A stretch of DNA of 64,000 nucleotides from Cohaesibacter marisflavi (GCF_900115225.1 NZ_FOVR01000001.1:310001-374000); one strand, 5' to 3'. Shown: positions 42,876-53,354, counted from the first letter of the stretch. Numbers and translations: made by a program. The notes: a model not told the origin generated them from the sequence alone.

Positions 42876-44996
42876 CTAAAGCTTGCCGCTCACCTTGATG
42901 GCAAAAGCATATTCCAGAGCTGTTTCCTTGAGGCGATCAAACCGTCCCGATGCTCCGGCATGCCCGCTGCCCATATTGATTTTGAGCAGCAGCAGATTGT
43001 CATCTGTGCGTTTCTCTCTCAACTTCGCAACCCACTTTGCCGGTTCCCAATAGGTGACGCGCGGGTCTGTTAGACCGCCGACGGCGAGGATCGCCGGGTA
43101 GGCCTGCTCGGTGACATTGTCATATGGGCTGTAGGCCGCGATATATTTATAGTCTTCCTCAGAGGCAATCGGGTTGCCCCATTCCGGCCATTCGGGCGGT
43201 GTCAGCGGCAAGGTGTCATCAAGCATGGTGTTGAGCACATCAACAAACGGCACGATTGCCAGAATGCCGGAGAAGAGGTGAGGCGCCATATTGGTAACCG
43301 CGCCCATCAGCATACCGCCAGCAGAGCCGCCTTCGGCAACAATCTTGCCTTCAGAGGTGTATCCTTCCGCGACCAGGAATTCGCCAGCAGAAATGAAATC
43401 CTTGAAGGTGTTGGTCTTGGTTCCGCGTTTGCCATTGGTGTACCAGGCGAAGCCCTTTTCCTTGCCGCCGCGGATATGGGCGATAGCATAGACAAACCCG
43501 CGATCCACCAGCGATAGAGCCGTGGTTGAGAAGCTGGCTGGAATCGAGATGCCGTAAGAGCCATAGCCATAAAGCAGGCAGGGGGCGGAGCCATCAAGCG
43601 CCGTGTCCTTGCGATAGAGCAGGGTAACGGGGACCAGTTCGCCATCATGGGCAGGCGCCATCAAACGGCGGGTGACATAGTCCTCCGGTTCATGCCCTGA
43701 CGGCACTTCCTGCTCCTTGCGCAAGGTGCGTGACCGGCTGGACATGTTGTAATCATAAATCCGGCTTGGGGTTGTCATGGACGAATAGGAGAAGCGGACC
43801 GTGTCCGTATCAAACTCTAAGGAGCCGTGGAAGCCGAGGGCATAGGCTTCTTCTTCAAAGGCAATGGCATGCTGCGCTCCATTGCGCAGGCTGCGGATCT
43901 GGATGCGTGGCAGGCCGTTCTCCCGCTCCATCCAAACCAGAAATTCCTTGAAGATGCTATGGCTGAGTATGAGCCGCCCGGCTTGATGAGGCACGAGATC
44001 CTTCCAGTGGATGCGGCCAGACATTGTCGGGGCTGCAGTCACAAGCTTGAAGTCTTCTGCATCGTCGGCATTGGTCAGGATATAGAGAATGCCCTGACCT
44101 TCATCGACGCTATATTCAATGCCCGTTTCGCGTTCTGCGATGAGGCGGGGCTTGCTCGCATTGTCTTTGGCACTTAGCAAATAGCATTCACTGGTCTGGT
44201 GATCGTGGCAATCGATGAAGATATAATTGCCGGACTGGCTTTTGCCCAACCCGACAAAAAAGCCGGCATCGGATTCTTCATACAGCAGTTCATCGGCGGA
44301 TTGCTCTGTGCCTAGTTTGTGACGGAAAACCCGGCTTGGCCGGTGGTTGTCATCCTGCCAAGTGTAGTAGAGATGCGTGCTGTCTTCGCTCCAGACAACG
44401 CCGCCAGTGGTACGCTCGATCAGATCTGCGGTTTCTTCGCCTGTGCGGAGATCGCGAATGCGGATTGTGAAATATTCAGACCCCTTGGTGTCTACGGCCC
44501 AGGCCAGCTTGCTGTGATCAGGGCTGTGGGAGAGTGACGCAAGGCGGAAAAAATCCTCGCCTTCCGCTTCCTTGTTACCATCCAGCAGAATGGTCTCGTC
44601 TCCCCCTTCACGCGGGATACGAACATAGAGCGGATATTGACCACCCAGCACATAGCGCGTGCCATAGGCATAGGGGCCATCAGGAGCGGGCACCGAGCTG
44701 TCATCTTCTTTGATGCGACCCTTCATTTCTTCAAACAGCTTGGTCTGCAGTTCTTCGGTGTCGGCCATTTCCTTGACCGTATAGTCATTCTCAGCTTCGA
44801 GATAAGCTTCGATATCATCGTCAAGAACCTCACGCCCCTTTTGCATGACCTCCTGCCAATTATCGGCGCGCAACCATGCATAATCGTCGCTAAGCTCGAT
44901 CCCGTGATTGGTCACACGGTGATCGCGTTTTTCCGCTCTTGGTGCGAGAGAGGGGAAAGCGGCTTTGGTGAAAGAAGACCTGTTCTGTGATGACAT
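42876..44996 (-). CDS. ptrB: Oligopeptidase B (S9 prolyl-oligopeptidase family)
   Basis: This cytosolic serine peptidase cleaves peptides after basic residues; 706 residues, usual for the family. A seven-bladed propeller covers about 80-420. The catalytic domain carries S558 in EGGSAGGM, D644 in GLTDPRV and H679 in GSGHAGASGR. LLYGYGSYGIS is the oxyanion-side motif. The E-D acidic pairs that define basic-residue specificity cannot be checked by eye. It ends at a shared terminator and is monocistronic. Confidence 0.93.
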   Translation of the reverse strand: MSSQNRSSFTKAAFPSLAPRAEKRDHRVTNHGIELSDDYAWLRADNWQEVMQKGREVLDDDIEAYLEAENDYTVKEMADTEELQTKLFEEMKGRIKEDDSSVPAPDGPYAYGTRYVLGGQYPLYVRIPREGGDETILLDGNKEAEGEDFFRLASLSHSPDHSKLAWAVDTKGSEYFTIRIRDLRTGEETADLIERTTGGVVWSEDSTHLYYTWQDDNHRPSRVFRHKLGTEQSADELLYEESDAGFFVGLGKSQSGNYIFIDCHDHQTSECYLLSAKDNASKPRLIAERETGIEYSVDEGQGILYILTNADDAEDFKLVTAAPTMSGRIHWKDLVPHQAGRLILSHSIFKEFLVWMERENGLPRIQIRSLRNGAQHAIAFEEEAYALGFHGSLEFDTDTVRFSYSSMTTPSRIYDYNMSSRSRTLRKEQEVPSGHEPEDYVTRRLMAPAHDGELVPVTLLYRKDTALDGSAPCLLYGYGSYGISIPASFSTTALSLVDRGFVYAIAHIRGGKEKGFAWYTNGKRGTKTNTFKDFISAGEFLVAEGYTSEGKIVAEGGSAGGMLMGAVTNMAPHLFSGILAIVPFVDVLNTMLDDTLPLTPPEWPEWGNPIASEEDYKYIAAYSPYDNVTEQAYPAILAVGGLTDPRVTYWEPAKWVAKLREKRTDDNLLLLKINMGSGHAGASGRFDRLKETALEYAFAIKVSGKL

Positions 44997-45271
44997 TATA
45001 CGACCTTGTTAAACGGCTATAATTCCAGACTACACCTATGATCTTCATGCTGAATGTGCAAGGGCGATAATCAAGGTAAGGAGAGCCTGAGCCTGCTCTT
45101 TGGCACGGTTCACTCACTTGGTCCTGTTAAGACAAGGCCTATTTAGACGCATTCGGGCCGGTTTGATCTGTCTTATGTTGCAAATTCTCGCGCAGATGCT
45201 AGCAATATGGCAACAAATTCTGGCAACCCATTTCTCCCGCCTTTTGCCAGAGAAGAACAAGGAGCCTTCTT

Positions 45272-45607
45272 ATGCCGCATATGGTTATTTCCTACGCCAA
45301 ACCACTCGAAGACCAAGCTGATATCAAAAAGATCGTTCAAACCGTTTGGGAAACTGCCGAAAAATCCGGTCTGTTCACGCCTGCTGCGATCAAGGCGCGG
45401 GCATTGCCGATTGAGCATTTTGTCACCGGCGGTTCTGATCAGCTATTTGTGCATGTGGAAGCCAAGATGTTTGGCGGTCGCACCGAAGAGCAAAAGAAGA
45501 CACTGACCAAGAGCCTGTTCGATGCGGTGTCTGGACTGGTCAAGGCGGATGTCGCTGTGAGCGCTGAAGCAATCGATATGGATAAGGCGACCTACACCAA
45601 GTCATAG
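45272..45607 (+). CDS. 5-carboxymethyl-2-hydroxymuconate isomerase-like tautomerase
   Basis: This is a small tautomerase-superfamily protein of 111 residues. Pro2 becomes the N-terminal catalytic proline after methionine removal (PHMVISYAKPL). The TGGSDQLFVHVEAKMFGGRTEEQKKTL segment matches the CHMI (HpaF) family with its conserved arginine. AAGGAGCC precedes the ATG. No other homoprotocatechuate pathway gene is nearby, so the substrate is uncertain. Confidence 0.85.
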   Translation: MPHMVISYAKPLEDQADIKKIVQTVWETAEKSGLFTPAAIKARALPIEHFVTGGSDQLFVHVEAKMFGGRTEEQKKTLTKSLFDAVSGLVKADVAVSAEAIDMDKATYTKS

Positions 45608-45737
45608 GGTGCACTTTATTCTTTGCGCAGCAAAGTTCTTGTGAGAAAGACAAAGCTCGGTGCCGTGATCATTGATCCTGTGCGCTGGGCTTTTCTATTT
45701 CTACCGGGCTAACCGCTATGACGAATGCGCTGCGGGA

Positions 45738-46256
45738 TCAGGAAGCCTTTTGTTTATTGCGGCGGAAGGAGATGACCCCGATTGCAAGGCTTGTCAGGGC
45801 AATGACCAGCCCCGCAGACAGGGCCTGCATGGGGCCGATTGTGTCAGCTTTCCTTAGTACAGCCTCATCGGGTGCCGCCGGATTGTAGTGAACCGTGACA
45901 TTGGTGCCTTGCGGCAGATCCTCAATTTCGGTTTCCGCCACACCGCGTAAGGTGCGTGCCGGATGATGAATGCTCAACTGGTCTCCAATCAAGAAAGAGC
46001 CGTCCACCTCATAGCGATAACGAACGTGAGGCTGGAACATCTCGATTGGCTTGCCGTTGGCCTTGGTCTGAGTAAGAGACTCCACATGGCTTTCCAGAAT
46101 CTGGCCGGGCGTCGCTTGCCAGCTATCTGGAATTTGGGCTTGTTGTAGCCCCATCCAACCCAACCCTGCGTAAACGAAGCCCCCAAGAGAAATCGCAAGC
46201 ATGAAATAGCTAAGGATACAGGGGGATGCATTGGGGCACGAAGCCGGTTTGCTCAT
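45738..46256 (-). CDS. DUF3592-family membrane protein
   Basis: With ATG 46256 (GGAGG five bases upstream) the protein has 172 residues; an ATG 12 bases earlier is less well placed. Two membrane helices (about 17-36 and 142-162) flank an extracytoplasmic beta domain with VRYRYEVDGSFLIGDQLSI and VTVHYNPAAPDEAVL, the DUF3592 hallmark. The function is unknown. Confidence 0.85.
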   Translation of the reverse strand: MSKPASCPNASPCILSYFMLAISLGGFVYAGLGWMGLQQAQIPDSWQATPGQILESHVESLTQTKANGKPIEMFQPHVRYRYEVDGSFLIGDQLSIHHPARTLRGVAETEIEDLPQGTNVTVHYNPAAPDEAVLRKADTIGPMQALSAGLVIALTSLAIGVISFRRNKQKAS

Positions 46257-46345
46257 GGAAGCCTCCACTTGGTTCGAGACAGGGCGACCTTAAGGGGCAG
46301 GGCGCAAAAAGCAAGCTGCCAATGAGTTGGAAGCTCATCTGCGTG

Positions 46346-46741
46346 TCAGTCCTCCGGCTCAAAACGCAGCGCGACACCATTCATGCAATAGCGCAGGCCG
46401 GTCGGCATTGGGCCGTCATCAAAGACATGACCCAGATGCGAACCGCAATTTGCACAGCGAATTTCGGTTCTTTCCATAAAAAGACTGTGATCGGAATGCT
46501 CTGTCACGGCCTCTGCATCTGCTGATTCATAAAAACTGGGCCAACCGCACCCTGCATCAAACTTCGAATCCGATGTAAAAAGACGCGTTCCGCAAGCAAC
46601 ACAGTAATATTCGCCCGTTCTATTCTCGAAATTGAGCGGTGAGGACCCAGGACGTTCCGTGCCATGTTGTCGCATCACATGGTATTGTTCATCGGTTAGT
46701 AATTGCTTCCACTCTTCTTCTTTCTTTAATTCTTTTGTCAT
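46346..46741 (-). CDS. msrB: Peptide-methionine (R)-S-oxide reductase MsrB
   Basis: This enzyme repairs methionine-R-sulfoxide in proteins. ATG 46741, with GGGAGT eight bases upstream, gives 131 residues; a longer frame to 46777 is not needed. Zinc-binding cysteine pairs occur in YCVACGT and RCANCGSH, the active-site region is CGWPSF, and the catalytic cysteine lies in RYCMNGVAL. It is a stand-alone MsrB domain without MsrA. It reads leftward, in the same direction as the DUF3592 gene. Confidence 0.95.
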   Translation of the reverse strand: MTKELKKEEEWKQLLTDEQYHVMRQHGTERPGSSPLNFENRTGEYYCVACGTRLFTSDSKFDAGCGWPSFYESADAEAVTEHSDHSLFMERTEIRCANCGSHLGHVFDDGPMPTGLRYCMNGVALRFEPED

Positions 46742-47247
46742 AGCATGACTCCCAACCAAGACACTTAAATCTTGCAAAAATAACCGGCTAAACTTTCGCG
46801 AATTTCTTGTTTGTCCGGGTTTTCACTGTATGGTTCTGATACGTTGAATCATATAGGTATCCGGAAGCCTAGTCTAAAGGCTAAGGCTTATTTGGTTTTT
46901 CATCGCGTATGAAACACCATCTCTTCTATGACGCCATGGCGTGTGGTTTTCACGGCTGGTTTGGGAAGATGCTTGATTACAATACGGTTCAGTTGTTCCG
47001 TAATGTGGTGTGAGGGGCGGTGGAAACTGCTTGCTAAACCGCTATAATAGGTTGGTTAGAATTTCTGCGATTCGAAGTGGGGCGCAATAAAGAAACGTTT
47101 GAAGGCTTGGGTGCGCAACTTTCCACAGGAAAATTTGAGCTTATGGGTTATTTTTTTAAATAGACCCTGTAATCCCAAGACTTAAAGTCAGGTCAACTGC
47201 TCTTTTAGGGATGGTTGGCCATTTGGATAGTTTGATGAGGAAAGCGC
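46742..47247. other. Intergenic region upstream of the Mrp operon
   Basis: About 500 bases between the divergent msrB and mrpA genes. TATAAT at 47044-47049 is a perfect -10 hexamer facing the Mrp operon, but no good -35 element stands at 16-18 bases. No gene or clear operator is seen. Confidence 0.4.
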
Positions 47248-49650
47248 ATGGCGTTGGAATTCGGTGGCGGTCTCAATCTGGCATTGGCCACTCCCTTTGC
47301 TGCAGCAGTGGTTGCTCCATATCTCAAGCGGCTGATGGGACATAATGTTGCCTGGCTGCTTGCCTTGATGCCTGCCGGCATTTTCGTCTATTTGTGCCAG
47401 TTCATTGGAACAGTTGCGACCTCCGGTCACGGAGTGCATATCACACCGCTGGAATGGTTGCCGCAATATGGCATCCAGTATTCCCTCTTTGTCGATGGTC
47501 TCAGCCTGGTTTTTGCGCTGCTGATATCCGGTATTGGCACCCTGATCATTCTCTATTCAGGTGGATATATGAAGGGCCACGCCGACCAAGGGCGTTTCTT
47601 CAGCTTCATGTTCCTGTTTATGGGCTCTATGATCGGCGTTGTGCTGGCCGACAATCTGATGACGCTGTTCATCTATTGGGAGCTGACCTCGATTACGTCA
47701 TTTCTGCTCATCGGTTTCAATCACAAGGAAGAGCGCTCCCGTCGTGCGGCCTTGCAGGCCCTTATTGTAACCGGCGGTGGTGGTTTGGCCCTGTTGGCCG
47801 GATTGCTGATGATGTATCAGGCTGGCGGCACGATGGAGATGAGCGAACTGCTCACCAGAGGCGATGTCCTGCGCGACAATGGCCACTATGGTGCCATGCT
47901 GCTTTTGATCTTGGGCGGAGCCTTCACCAAATCCGCACAATTTCCGTTTCACTACTGGCTTCGCAATGCCATGGAAGCGCCAACCCCTGTATCTGCTTAT
48001 CTGCATTCTGCCACCATGGTCAAAGCGGGTGTTTATCTGTTGATGCGTGTGCATCCCGTCATGGGGGACACGACGCTCTGGATGACCATTCTTCCGATTT
48101 TCGGCGCGATCACCCTGATCATGGGGACATGGATGAGCCTGCGCCAGACCGACCTGAAGCTGACACTGGCCTACACAACGATTGCCTCACTTGGGCTATT
48201 GGTGATGCTGGTCGGGACCTCCAATGAAACCGCCATCACCGGCGCAGTGGTCTATCTGTTTGCGCATGCGCTCTTTAAGGGCGGCTTCTTCATGATTGTC
48301 GGAACCATCGACCATGAAGCCGGAACCCGTGATGTGACGCGCCTTGGTGGTTTGCGCAATGCCATGCCTGTTTCCTTCTATGCGGCTGTAGCCTGTGCTT
48401 TGTCGATGGGTGGGATCTGGCCCTTTATCGGCTTTATCGCCAAGGAAGAAATGTATCTGGGCCTGCTTGGTACAAACCTGCCTGCCTTGTTGCTGACGCT
48501 CGCCGCCGTATTGGGCAACGCGATGATGTTTGGTGCCGCTTTCGTCGTCGCACTCAAGCCATTTCTCGGGGAGGAAGTTCATACCCCCAAGCACGCCCAT
48601 GAAGGACCGGTTCTTCTGGTTGCCGGGCCGGTAACACTTGCCAGCCTTGGCCTTCTGGCCATGCTGTTTGGCGATTTCGTGGGGGCGGAGCTTCTGCGCC
48701 CCATGGCCAATGCTGTGCATGGGCATCATGGGCATCTGCAAATCGGCATCGGCGCTGTTCATGTCAATTTCGCCTTCATGTTGTCGCTCATCACCATCGC
48801 TCTTGGGGTGGGCTTCTATTTCCGATATGAAGCCATCAGATCAACGCGCGGTGTGCTTATCCGTACACTGGGGGAGGGGCCTGACAGCTTCTTTGATATT
48901 TTTATCGCCGGTCTTGTTCGCTTCTCCGCACGCACGATGCGCCTGTTGCAGAGCGGGAATATGGAGGTCTATCTGGCTGCGACCTTCGCCACCATTGCGC
49001 TGGCGTTGATCGTGCCTATGATCGTCTTTGACGAATTGCCCGACTGGCCCCAATTCCCTGATCTCTATATCTATGAATGGTCCACTCTTGGTCTCGCGGT
49101 CGTGGGGCTATATGCATTGATCGTCGCCAAGACGCGCTTGACGGCGATTGTGTCACTGGGCATTCAAGGCTTTGCCGTGGCGTTGATCTTCCTGCTGTTT
49201 GGCGCTCCTGATTTGAGCTTCACGCAGTTCATGGTCGAGACACTGGCCGTTGTCATCATCGCCCTCATCATGAACCGTCTCTCGCTGAAGGAGCATGACA
49301 AGCGGCCGCCACAACAAGTGATGGTTGATGCGAGTTTGTCGATTCTCGTGGGACTTGGCTTCTGTCTGCTGCTCATGTCTGTTACGCAGGGAGCGTTTGA
49401 TCGTCACCTGAGCGATTTCTTTACTGACTATAGCCGTGTCATCGCCCATGGCCGCAACATCGTGAATGTTATCATCGTTGACTTCCGCGGCTTCGATACG
49501 TTGGGAGAAATCGCTGTTGTTACGATCACGGCTCTGTGTGTGCATACCCTTACGTTGGGCACGGGGCGGTCCGGGCTTAAAAGCAAGTTTTTCAAGAATA
49601 AGTCTTCCGGCTTTGATGAAGCGACCTCTGGTCAGAAAGGAGCAGAGTAA
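47248..49650 (+). CDS. mrpA: Mrp Na+(K+)/H+ antiporter subunit A
   Basis: This is the large, complex-I NuoL-like subunit of the multi-subunit Mrp (Mnh/Pha) antiporter, 800 residues with about 20 membrane helices. The key acidic residue E145 lies in IYWELTS, and conserved channel lysines and histidines occur in the FPFHYWLRNAMEAPTPVSAYLHSATMVKAG segment. The C-terminal extension after about 620 belongs to the MrpA type. The gene overlaps mrpB by one base and opens a seven-gene operon. The complex exports Na+ or K+ in exchange for protons, for salt and pH tolerance. Confidence 0.95.
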   Translation: MALEFGGGLNLALATPFAAAVVAPYLKRLMGHNVAWLLALMPAGIFVYLCQFIGTVATSGHGVHITPLEWLPQYGIQYSLFVDGLSLVFALLISGIGTLIILYSGGYMKGHADQGRFFSFMFLFMGSMIGVVLADNLMTLFIYWELTSITSFLLIGFNHKEERSRRAALQALIVTGGGGLALLAGLLMMYQAGGTMEMSELLTRGDVLRDNGHYGAMLLLILGGAFTKSAQFPFHYWLRNAMEAPTPVSAYLHSATMVKAGVYLLMRVHPVMGDTTLWMTILPIFGAITLIMGTWMSLRQTDLKLTLAYTTIASLGLLVMLVGTSNETAITGAVVYLFAHALFKGGFFMIVGTIDHEAGTRDVTRLGGLRNAMPVSFYAAVACALSMGGIWPFIGFIAKEEMYLGLLGTNLPALLLTLAAVLGNAMMFGAAFVVALKPFLGEEVHTPKHAHEGPVLLVAGPVTLASLGLLAMLFGDFVGAELLRPMANAVHGHHGHLQIGIGAVHVNFAFMLSLITIALGVGFYFRYEAIRSTRGVLIRTLGEGPDSFFDIFIAGLVRFSARTMRLLQSGNMEVYLAATFATIALALIVPMIVFDELPDWPQFPDLYIYEWSTLGLAVVGLYALIVAKTRLTAIVSLGIQGFAVALIFLLFGAPDLSFTQFMVETLAVVIIALIMNRLSLKEHDKRPPQQVMVDASLSILVGLGFCLLLMSVTQGAFDRHLSDFFTDYSRVIAHGRNIVNVIIVDFRGFDTLGEIAVVTITALCVHTLTLGTGRSGLKSKFFKNKSSGFDEATSGQKGAE

Positions 49651-50060
49651 TGCAAACTCTGATTTTTCGGACAACAGCCCCGTTTCTGGCGGCCCTGATG
49701 ATCCTGTTCTCCATCTTCGTGACCCTGCGCGGACATAATGATCCTGGTGGTGGCTTCATCGGCGGTTTGATCGCTGCATCGGCCTTTATGATGTATGGTA
49801 TCGCCGCCGGCGTGGAATATGTGCGCAGGGCACTGTATTTCCACCCGATTTCTGTGGCCGCCTTTGGTTTGGTGCTTTCGTCCGGATCTGGCTTGCTTTC
49901 CATGTTCGAAGCGCAGCCATTCATGACCAGTCAATGGACCTTCCCCACCATCATGGGGGTAGAGGTGGCTATCTCCACCCCGATGTTCTTTGATATCGGC
50001 GTCTATCTGGTGGTCATGGGCAGCTTGACATCCATCGCATTGAAACTGGAAGAGGAATAA
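49650..50060 (+). CDS. mrpB: Mrp antiporter subunit B
   Basis: Small membrane subunit of 136 residues with four helices. The typical segment VTLRGHNDPGGGFIGGLIAASAFMMYGIA lies at about 22-50. Because B is a separate gene, the operon is the seven-gene (group 1) kind rather than the six-gene form with a fused AB. The start shares one base with the mrpA stop, which implies coupled translation. Confidence 0.93.
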   Translation: MQTLIFRTTAPFLAALMILFSIFVTLRGHNDPGGGFIGGLIAASAFMMYGIAAGVEYVRRALYFHPISVAAFGLVLSSGSGLLSMFEAQPFMTSQWTFPTIMGVEVAISTPMFFDIGVYLVVMGSLTSIALKLEEE

Positions 50061-50067
50061 AGCGACC

Positions 50068-50445
50068 ATGGAAGGCGTTCTTTCTATTCTCGTTGGTATC
50101 TTCTTCGCGGTGAGCATCTATCTGATGATGTCGCGCTATACCATTCGCATCATGCTGGGGGTTGCTGCGCTTAGTAACGCAGTTAACCTGCTTATCTTTA
50201 CGAGTGGACGCTTGATGCGTGAGGTGCCGCCAATCATCCCTGAAGGGGCTTCGGTGCCCGCAATGCCGACAGCCAACCCGTTGCCTCAGGCTCTTATCCT
50301 GACGGCTATTGTTATTTCATTCTCATTTCTGGCCTTTCTCCTCGTGCTTGCCTATCGGGCCTATCAGGAGTTGGGAACCGACGACATAACGCAGATGCGT
50401 GTCGCGGAACCGGCAGATGAAGATCTGCCTCCTGTCAGTTACTAA
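50068..50445 (+). CDS. mrpC: Mrp antiporter subunit C
   Basis: NuoK-like subunit of 125 residues with three membrane helices. The central IMLGVAALSNAVNLLIFTSGRL motif and the PLPQALILTAIVISFS helix are typical. It follows mrpB by seven bases. Confidence 0.94.
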   Translation: MEGVLSILVGIFFAVSIYLMMSRYTIRIMLGVAALSNAVNLLIFTSGRLMREVPPIIPEGASVPAMPTANPLPQALILTAIVISFSFLAFLLVLAYRAYQELGTDDITQMRVAEPADEDLPPVSY

Positions 50446-50459
50446 GGAGAGAGACAGCT

Positions 50460-52148
50460 ATGGCTGGAAATGCTGATCACGCGGTGGATTATGCCGCAGG
50501 AATGCTGATGGCGCCGACCTCGCTGGCGGACTGGCTGATTGTGGCTCCATCGCTGATTACTATCATTGGTGGAGCGTCACTCGTGATGCTGCGCTATCAG
50601 GCAAAATGGCATGGCTATCTGGCATGCTTCTATCTGGCTGCCTTGGTTTTGGTGGATGCGTTGCTCTTGTCGCGGGTCATGGTTGAAGGGCCAATTACCA
50701 TGACAATGGGGCGTTGGTTGCCGCCATTTGGCATTACACTGGTGGTCGATGCCTTGGGCGGATTGATGGCGCTTATCGCCGCGATCGTCGCTCTGGCGGT
50801 TTGTGTCTATTCACTGGCGGACATATCGGTCACCTCAACAAGGTTTGGCTTCTATCCTGCGTTGCTCTGGATGATGACCGGTATTACAGGATCCTTCCTC
50901 ACCGGTGATATCTTCAACCTCTATGTCTGGTTTGAAGTGATGCTGATTTCATCCTTCGGTCTCCTGATCGTGGATGGCGAGCGCATTCAACTGGATGGCG
51001 CGATGAAATATGCCGTGCTCAACCTGATGGCAACGACGCTGTTTCTGGTCACCACAGGATATCTTTACGGTGCGGTCGGATCGCTGAATATGGCCGACAT
51101 TGCCTTGCGCCTGAGGGAAATGCCTGAAGGTGCCGCGCCGATGGGCACGATTGCCACGCTATATCTGCTGGCCTTCTCCATGAAGGCGGCGGCCTTTCCG
51201 GTCAATTTCTGGCTGCCCGCCTCCTACCACACGCCAAAGATCGTTGTTTCTGCAATTTTCGCAGGGCTGCTGACAAAGGTTGGCGTCTATGCCTTGATCC
51301 GCACGCTGGTTCTGGTAATGCCCGAGGGCAGGGACATGCTGAGCGATCTTATCGCATGGATCGCAGCCTTGACCATGATTGTTGGCGCTATTGGTGCCTT
51401 GGCGCAGAATGATGTGCGCCGGACCTTCGGCTTTCTGGTTGTTGGCGGTATCGGCTCGTCGATGGTTGGGGTCGCTGTGGGCACGCAGGATGCCATCACC
51501 GGTGCTATTCTCTATGCCGTGAACTCCATTCTTGTGATGACGGCTCTGTATCTGGCCTTCGGCATTCTGATGCGCAAGAACGGAGGCAAGGTTAATCTTG
51601 CGGATCTCGGCGGAGGTTACAGAGCTTCCAGTTGGCTTTCCATTCTATTTCTAGCGCTGGTCTTTGCTGCATCCGGTTTGCCGCCATTTTCCGGTTTCTG
51701 GCCAAAAATGGTGCTCGTGGAATCGAGCCTCAAGGAAGGGTATGGCTGGCTTGCCTTCTCCGTCCTTATCTCTGGCTTCATAACCACCATTGCTATGGGC
51801 CGCGTTTGGGCGCATGCCTTCTGGCGCGGTGGTCCGATCGGCACGCAGGACGGACGGGACGCCGCTCCGCTTTATACCTTGTCCGAGATTGTCAGAAGGC
51901 GCGTTTTTGTGCCGGTTATGGCACTGGTCGCGATGATCGTCTATATTGGCGTCTATCCATCACCCGTCTTCTCGGTTTCGCAATATGGCGCGGCGACGCT
52001 TCTTAAGCCTGATCAGTATTTCGATGCCGTTTTCGGCCCAGTGCGGGCGCAGGAGAAAGAGCGCGCAGAAGCTCAGGCCGTCGAAGGGCATCGCCTCAAT
52101 GAAGCGTCAGAGAATGGGGCTGTTCAGAATTCGGAAGGAGCGCACTGA
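50460..52148 (+). CDS. mrpD: Mrp antiporter subunit D
   Basis: NuoM/N-like subunit of 562 residues and about 14 helices. The transport-critical glutamate is E159 in FNLYVWFEVMLISSFG, and a channel lysine lies in AFSMKAAAFPVNFWLPASYHTPKI. The C-terminus has a longer soluble tail (after about 530). It overlaps mrpE by one base. Confidence 0.95.
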   Translation: MAGNADHAVDYAAGMLMAPTSLADWLIVAPSLITIIGGASLVMLRYQAKWHGYLACFYLAALVLVDALLLSRVMVEGPITMTMGRWLPPFGITLVVDALGGLMALIAAIVALAVCVYSLADISVTSTRFGFYPALLWMMTGITGSFLTGDIFNLYVWFEVMLISSFGLLIVDGERIQLDGAMKYAVLNLMATTLFLVTTGYLYGAVGSLNMADIALRLREMPEGAAPMGTIATLYLLAFSMKAAAFPVNFWLPASYHTPKIVVSAIFAGLLTKVGVYALIRTLVLVMPEGRDMLSDLIAWIAALTMIVGAIGALAQNDVRRTFGFLVVGGIGSSMVGVAVGTQDAITGAILYAVNSILVMTALYLAFGILMRKNGGKVNLADLGGGYRASSWLSILFLALVFAASGLPPFSGFWPKMVLVESSLKEGYGWLAFSVLISGFITTIAMGRVWAHAFWRGGPIGTQDGRDAAPLYTLSEIVRRRVFVPVMALVAMIVYIGVYPSPVFSVSQYGAATLLKPDQYFDAVFGPVRAQEKERAEAQAVEGHRLNEASENGAVQNSEGAH

Positions 52149-52624
52149 TGAAATATCTGTTTCTGGTCAATGTTCTGTTGGCCATCATCTGGGCGGCCGT
52201 CGGTGGAACCTTCACGGTGCCCAACCTGCTTTTCGGTTTCGTGTTAGGCACGATTGTCCTGTTCATCATCCGGGAAAAAGCTGGCACGCTGCGCTACTTC
52301 CAGCGTGTGCGACGGATCGTATCGCTGCTCTTCCTGTTTATCGTTGAGCTAATCAAATCTGCCGCCAAGGTGGCCATTCTCGCTGTTTGTCCCAACATCA
52401 AGCTCAAGCCGGGCTTCTTTGCTTATGAGCTGAAAACCGATCGAGATCTGGAAATAACCATTCTGGCAAACCTGATCACGCTGACGCCGGGCACCTTGTC
52501 TGTTGATGTGTCCGACGACAAGAAATATCTCTATATTCATGCAATCACGATTGATGATCTGGAAGACATGCGCGAGGAAATCGAAACTGGCTTTGAACGC
52601 AAGATCATGGAGGCCTTTCGCTGA
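52148..52624 (+). CDS. mrpE: Mrp antiporter subunit E
   Basis: A 158-residue subunit with two or three N-terminal helices and a soluble C-terminal region. The segment [31 protein letters not shown] is the family signature. It overlaps mrpD and mrpF by one base each. Confidence 0.93.
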   Translation: MKYLFLVNVLLAIIWAAVGGTFTVPNLLFGFVLGTIVLFIIREKAGTLRYFQRVRRIVSLLFLFIVELIKSAAKVAILAVCPNIKLKPGFFAYELKTDRDLEITILANLITLTPGTLSVDVSDDKKYLYIHAITIDDLEDMREEIETGFERKIMEAFR

Positions 52625-52989
52625 TGGATCCACTTATGAATATGCCGTCATTTCTTGATGTCGCCATACTGCTGACACTGATGATCCTGTCTCTGTCCTT
52701 CCTGTTCACGGCCTATCGCATCATCAAGGGCCCGACATTGGGAGACCGGATTATTGGTCTCGATATGCTGGTTGCGGTCGGCATCGGCTTTATCGCCGTG
52801 ATCGGGGTGAAAACCGACTTCTATCTGTATACTGATATTGCCATTGCGCTGGGGCTGGTCGGTTTCCTGTCCACCTTGGCCTTTGCCCGGTTTGTGCTGC
52901 ATCACGGGGATAGCTCGGAATATTTCGATGAGAAAGAGGCCGCCAAAGCGGAAGCTGACGCCAAGAGAGCTCTGGAGGGACTGGAATGA
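52624..52989 (+). CDS. mrpF: Mrp antiporter subunit F
   Basis: Small subunit of 121 residues with three helices. [24 protein letters not shown] carries the conserved acidic residue in a helix. A charged tail ends the chain. It overlaps mrpG by four bases (ATGA). Confidence 0.93.
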   Translation: MDPLMNMPSFLDVAILLTLMILSLSFLFTAYRIIKGPTLGDRIIGLDMLVAVGIGFIAVIGVKTDFYLYTDIAIALGLVGFLSTLAFARFVLHHGDSSEYFDEKEAAKAEADAKRALEGLE

Positions 52990-53354
52990 TTGGTTTGACC
53001 CTTACTATGATATCCGAGGTGTTCGTCGGGCTTTTGCTTTTGCTGGGGGCGGTGTTCGTGCTCACAGCGTCTATCGGTATGCTCCGCTTCCCTGATGTCT
53101 ATACCCGGATGCATTCTGCGTCCAAGGCCGGTACGCTGGGGTCTGGCATCGCGCTGTTGGCTCTAGCCTTGCATTCAGGAGAATTCGACGTATTCTCTCG
53201 TGCGTTGGCTGGTATTATCTTTTTTCTATTGACGACCCCGGTTACAGCACATTTGGTTGCAAAAGCTGCGTACTCTACCGGAACAAAACCCTGGAAGGGG
53301 ACAGTAATTGACGAATATGCAGATAGTATGGAGAAGAATTCAGACCATAAGTGA
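52986..53354 (+). CDS. mrpG: Mrp antiporter subunit G
   Basis: Last subunit of the operon, 122 residues with three helices. The motif [33 protein letters not shown] is characteristic. A terminator follows 36 bases after the stop. Confidence 0.94.
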   Translation: MIGLTLTMISEVFVGLLLLLGAVFVLTASIGMLRFPDVYTRMHSASKAGTLGSGIALLALALHSGEFDVFSRALAGIIFFLLTTPVTAHLVAKAAYSTGTKPWKGTVIDEYADSMEKNSDHK

